This document shows, one piece after another, positions 48,446 through 50,006 of a stretch of DNA of 50,006 nucleotides. The stretch is from an uncultured Oscillospiraceae bacterium. Lineage in GTDB: Bacteria > Bacillota > Clostridia > Oscillospirales > Oscillospiraceae. Under the pieces are notes generated by a model. The model searched no databases and was not told where the DNA came from. It saw nothing but the letters and a program-made list of their open reading frames with translations. Numbering within the stretch: position 1 is the first letter of the stretch; each line of letters begins with the position of its first letter. A program made the translations under genes and the position numbers. The DNA lies in assembly GCA_947629245.1 (NCBI GenBank), contig CANRDC010000010.1, forward strand, positions 1-50,006, given 5' to 3'.

Positions 48446-48940
48446 TTACGCGCTCTGGGTCTGGGTCTCGATGGTCTTCAGATGCGCCGCCAGCTCCCGG
48501 CAGCGGATGAAGTTGACCGCGGCGGACGCCAGCAGGCAGGCCGCCGACAGGAGCAGCAACGCCACCACATAAATGAACGTCTTGTCCCCCATGACGGAGA
48601 CGGTCTCGCCGTTGACAAGGGTGGCGGCGGCATGGGCACGGGCGGGGATGATGAAGATCCGCACGATCTGCCCCAGGCCGATCGCCGCCAGAAGCCAGGT
48701 GTAACCGGCCTTATAGTTCTTCACGCCCTCGGACGCCAGGAACACCGCCAGCAGGAACACCAGATTGTATACGATGGAGGCGCCGATCAGGATCGTGTAG
48801 TAGTACGTGCCCACGTCGGACTGGTAGATCCTGACGAAATAGAGCACGTCGAACAGGATGCCCAGGATCGCCAGGTTGGCGGCCAGGGAGTTTTTCACGT
48901 ATCTCATCCGGTCTCTTTTGACCATGCGTTCTTCCGTCAT
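48446..48940 (-). CDS. Four-helix membrane protein B of the pectin ABC operon
   Basis: A 164-residue protein with four predicted helices (about 21-40, 46-70, 78-98, 119-143) and a charged C-terminus. The sequence is hydrophobic with YYYTILIGASIVYNLVFLLA in the second helix. The ATG at 48940 overlaps the stop of protein A (TGATG) with AAGGAGG upstream; the longer upstream frame is a shadow of gene A. No family recognised and no EAA loop. It precedes the ATPase by 12 nt. Confidence 0.75.
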   Translation of the reverse strand: MTEERMVKRDRMRYVKNSLAANLAILGILFDVLYFVRIYQSDVGTYYYTILIGASIVYNLVFLLAVFLASEGVKNYKAGYTWLLAAIGLGQIVRIFIIPARAHAAATLVNGETVSVMGDKTFIYVVALLLLSAACLLASAAVNFIRCRELAAHLKTIETQTQSA

Positions 48941-49530
48941 CACGCCGCGGCCTCCTTTCCCGCTTTCACGAGCTTTGCTTCCTGTTTCATGAGGCAGGCC
49001 TTCCACACCGCGTTGGCAACCAGCAGCACGCTCACCAGCAGCACCAGGCCGAACACGCCGTAGTGGGCGTCGAACCAGAACGTGGACTCGGTATACAGCG
49101 TGCCCCACATATCCGCGTGCTCCTTCAGCGCGGCGAAATCCACCTGCAGGAACTGGCCCTTGAATATCTCGATGTAGCTGTGGGCAAACACCGACAGGGC
49201 AACGCCCGCCGCGGCGTACACGCCGGTGGCGAAATAGTTGCCGATATAGTAGCGCCGACGCGTATGGGTGTTGGTGACGAACAGCAGCACGGCCAGCAGG
49301 ATCAGGCCGATGCTGTACACCAGAAATACGCGGTTGAACTCCTGCATGTTGTAGTACACGATGGAGCCGGGCACGCTGGTCTGCGTCAGATCGTTGGGGT
49401 TGCGCATGGTGCTGTACAAGCTGTCATAGAGATCGGTCATGATCCCCAGAGAATAGAGGAACACTAACGCGCTCACAAAGATAGCCGCCAGGCACAGGAC
49501 CTTTTGCGCGAGCATCTGTTTTTTGTACAT
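48940..49530 (-). CDS. Four-helix membrane protein A of the pectin ABC operon
   Basis: A 196-residue protein with four predicted helices (about 12-34, 67-86, 94-117, 157-178); a cluster of Arg follows helix 2 (HTRRRYY) and a basic tail follows helix 4. Loops of about 30-40 residues lie between helices 1-2 and 3-4, probably outside. The ATG at 49530 follows AAGGAGG. It is the first gene after the solute-binding protein. No family recognised. Similar in plan to protein C, which may be a distant paralogue. Confidence 0.75.
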   Translation of the reverse strand: MYKKQMLAQKVLCLAAIFVSALVFLYSLGIMTDLYDSLYSTMRNPNDLTQTSVPGSIVYYNMQEFNRVFLVYSIGLILLAVLLFVTNTHTRRRYYIGNYFATGVYAAAGVALSVFAHSYIEIFKGQFLQVDFAALKEHADMWGTLYTESTFWFDAHYGVFGLVLLVSVLLVANAVWKACLMKQEAKLVKAGKEAAA

Positions 49531-49616
49531 GACAACCTCCTTCCGGGGGAAGCTCCGCCCCTGCACCGGGGAGCTTTCGCCCCCCGGCGCGTTGGGATCA
49601 GTATTTTTTCGGCAGT

Positions 49617-49643
49617 CCTCCGCCCGGTCGGACCGGGCAGAGG
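49617..49643. repeat. Intercistronic stem-loop after the solute-binding protein gene
   Basis: CCTCCGCCCGGTC and GACCGGGCAGAGG are complementary over 13 bp with one mismatch and a minimal loop. A second AAGCTCC/GGAGCTT stem lies nearby, around 49550-49576. No T-tract follows on the minus strand, so they probably protect the binding-protein mRNA or limit read-through rather than terminate fully. Confidence 0.55.
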
Positions 49644-49679
49644 CTGTCGCGCCAGGGTCAATGCGTTGGGGATAAGGTA

Positions 49680-50006
49680 TCAGCCGATGGTCGCGTAGTA
49701 GTCAAGAGCGCGGGTCCAGGCGTCCTGCTTCAGAGCCAGATACTGCTTGCCGCTCCAGGCGTTCGCCACGTGATCGGCGGAGCTGGCGGCGTCAGACATG
49801 TTGGCGTCGGTGTAGCCGGAGACGATCTCCTCGACCAGGATGTTGCTGCCGTCCTTGTTCTGGTTGAACTTCTCGGTCAGATCGGTATAACCGGCGATCA
49901 TCTCGTTCTCCTGCTGCGTGGTGGGCAGGACGGTGGGCACGGAGGTGTACCAGCTGTTCTCGGCAACGGCCAGCTCGGGGTGCTTGATGGTGCCCAGGGC
50001 GATGGC
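49680..50006 (-). CDS. Carbohydrate ABC transporter solute-binding protein, C-terminal part
   Basis: The reading frame is open to the right edge, so only the last 108 residues are present. They include HPELAVAENSWYTSVPTVLPTTQQENEM and end in DAWTRALDYYATIG. The style (helical, Asn/Gln/Thr-rich, ending shortly after a conserved hydrophobic helix) fits the C-terminal lobe of a family-1 extracellular solute-binding protein, and its place at the head of the operon supports that. The ligand is probably an oligogalacturonide, inferred from GH28, GH105 and kduID. Signal peptide and first lobe are outside the window. Confidence 0.75.
   Translation of the reverse strand, partial: AIALGTIKHPELAVAENSWYTSVPTVLPTTQQENEMIAGYTDLTEKFNQNKDGSNILVEEIVSGYTDANMSDAASSADHVANAWSGKQYLALKQDAWTRALDYYATIG

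Overview
The window looks like chromosomal DNA from a GC-rich gut Firmicute, most likely Oscillospiraceae (Clostridium cluster IV). The support is strong AGGAGG-type ribosome binding sites, TTGACA/TATAAT-like promoters, an FMN riboswitch with a RibU ECF transporter, a Rex repressor, an iron-only-hydrogenase-type regulator, YaaT/PSP1 beside holB, mnmE, DUF4179 anti-sigma genes and a Gram-positive PpiC foldase. I saw no rRNA, tRNA, insertion sequence, prophage or CRISPR array. The assignment to family level is inference from gene content.

Layout. 1-5.6 kb: an MFS exporter whose leader carries a 28-codon ORF and a hairpin over its ribosome binding site, a gene-free stretch rich in stem-loops, and a three-gene operon (CLC antiporter, ATP-grasp ligase, esterase). 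5.9-10.6 kb: a BMP-family nucleoside-type ABC transporter operon. 10.7-18.6 kb: a secreted repeat protein with a long leader, a nicotinamidase-like hydrolase, a sigma/DUF4179 pair, a FAD-Rieske oxidoreductase, threonine aldolase, and FMN riboswitch-ribU. 18.7-23.9 kb: an XRE regulator facing a 50-aa small protein, a GntR/DUF5808 pair, and a TM1266-type regulator plus ABC transporter behind a structured terminator leader. 23.9-27.2 kb: phosphopantetheinyl transferase, SLH-like/transglutaminase protein, a candidate 43-aa peptide gene and a NYN-LOTUS protein, bracketed by a 15-bp direct repeat. 27.3-33.3 kb: foldase, PSP1, holB, rex, mnmE. 33.3-34.2 kb: an AT-richer patch with a VOC gene next to a truncated XRE gene. 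34.2-37.8 kb: an ammonium transporter fused to a P-II domain with an attenuator-like leader, and a second sigma/DUF4179 pair.

38.0-50.0 kb is a pectin and oligogalacturonide utilisation locus. One operon on the minus strand holds an MsmX-type ATPase, kduI, kduD, an acyl esterase and a sugar isomerase-like protein. A divergent AraC regulator sits beside it. A second minus-strand operon enters from the right edge with a solute-binding protein, four small proteins each predicted to have four membrane segments, a second MsmX-type ATPase, and cytoplasmic GH28 and GH105 enzymes. Together these would import pectin fragments, trim them to galacturonate and unsaturated uronates, and isomerise and reduce them towards 2-keto-3-deoxygluconate. 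No MalF/MalG-type permease is visible in the window.

The most interesting unexplained items are the four membrane proteins in the pectin ABC operon, the CLC/ATP-grasp/esterase operon, the attenuator-like leaders before the MFS, TM1266 and amt-P-II genes, and the peptide/transglutaminase/PPTase segment between direct repeats.
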